Assembly: GCF_047496725.1 (NCBI RefSeq)
Contig: NC_132970.1
Span: 18,404,501-18,468,500 of the forward strand
DNA length: 64,000 nt
Origin: Anoplolepis gracilipes
Lineage: Eukaryota; Arthropoda; Insecta; Hymenoptera; Formicidae
Direction of reading: 5' to 3'
Under the pieces are notes generated by a model. The model did not search any database. It was not told the DNA's origin and saw only the letters and a list, made by a program, of their open reading frames with translations. Shown here one piece after another: positions 63,421-64,000 of the stretch (positions are counted from its first letter, which is position 1; each line of letters opens with the position of its first letter). A program made the translations under genes and the position numbers.

Positions 63421-64000
63421 TCAATAATTGTTCGCACAACTACAATATAATATATTCCGCAATAAGTATGTAGTCGTACAAGGACTGAAAAACCTAAAGC
63501 ACTTTATAAAAGTTCACCTTCAAAGTCGTTAAAAATATAACTATATTTCTCAATTATTACTTTTCAGCCATGTTTGAAACTATTTTTTCTTTCTGTTTTT
63601 TGTTTCATTGAAGTTATCCATTAAAAATTTTATAAAAACTATTTAATTATAATTTATTTGCAGTCTGTATAATATCATTAAATTGCAATAATGTTTGCTT
63701 CAGAGGCTATTAATTAATTGTTGTTTTCATAGCCAATTTGTGTTCTTGAAATATTAGTTTGCTCGCGCCTACTCAAGAAACGATTTGTCTGCCAGGAATG
63801 ATTAACTACTCGAAGGATGATAGGCGCTCTTCGATATTCTCGATATCTTAGAATGGTGTTAACTCTAATTTCATCGCCTATTAACATCCATTATCTTATT
63901 ATGAAAATAAAGTAACGTGTATAAAAAAAAAAATGTCTTTAACTTATTCCAAATTATTTTTTATTTCTACAGATTCTTTTACCAAAATTCTTTTTAAAAT

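Larger units (their letters stand above)
62600..64000. other. Purine-rich then AT-rich stretch, no gene seen
   Basis: Purine-dominated to about 62690, including a run of ten G at about 62657-62666, then mixed to about 63280, then AT-rich. Only short or low-complexity frames were seen. Confidence 0.5.

Overview
The window is eukaryotic, non-coding-looking DNA, most likely from an insect and probably a hymenopteran such as an ant. This is an inference from base texture. CpG and CGCG words are abundant rather than depleted. CpG-rich blocks alternate with very AT-rich ones. Long (GA/TC)n, (TA)n, (CA)n and poly(A/T) runs recur every few kilobases. There are no bacterial operons, ribosome-binding sites or tightly packed genes, and no tRNA, rRNA or CRISPR array was recognised.

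No complete gene can be assigned. The long open frames mostly run through GA/TC or TA repeats (giving RERERE, LSLSLS or YIYIYI strings) or are overlapping chance frames. A few segments carry plausible splice sites at one or both ends of an open frame and are listed as low-confidence exon candidates: 16075-16130 (-), 29925-29966 (+), 42612-42814 (-), 55868-56005 (-), 58726-58965 (-) and a poly-glutamine frame at 62439-62599 (+). None matches a family I can name. The window is best read as intergenic or long-intron sequence that may hold isolated exons.

Layout: 1-3180 AT-rich; 3181-5260 mixed, CpG-rich, with a 105-base (TC)n; 5261-9870 mostly AT-rich; 9901-10740 CpG-rich; 10741-17000 mixed with several microsatellites; 17001-29900 largely AT-rich, with a candidate mobile element at 22671-23275; 29900-31950 CpG-rich with a 24-base CG palindrome; 31950-40000 AT-rich with a hairpin at 39088-39159; 40000-44600 mixed; 44600-49700 mixed; 49700-56700 with a candidate MITE (50853-51190) and a diverged ~170-base tandem duplication (53541-53880); 56740-57320 the most CpG-rich block, a possible promoter; 57320-61650 mixed; 61660-62250 a ~206-base tandem array followed at once by a CAG/CAACAG tract; 62600-64000 repeats and one more transposon-like end.

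The best-supported new structures are the ~206-base array, the ~170-base duplication, the two elements with GGTGT-type inverted ends, and the 31-base-arm hairpin. I saw no convincing undescribed gene system.
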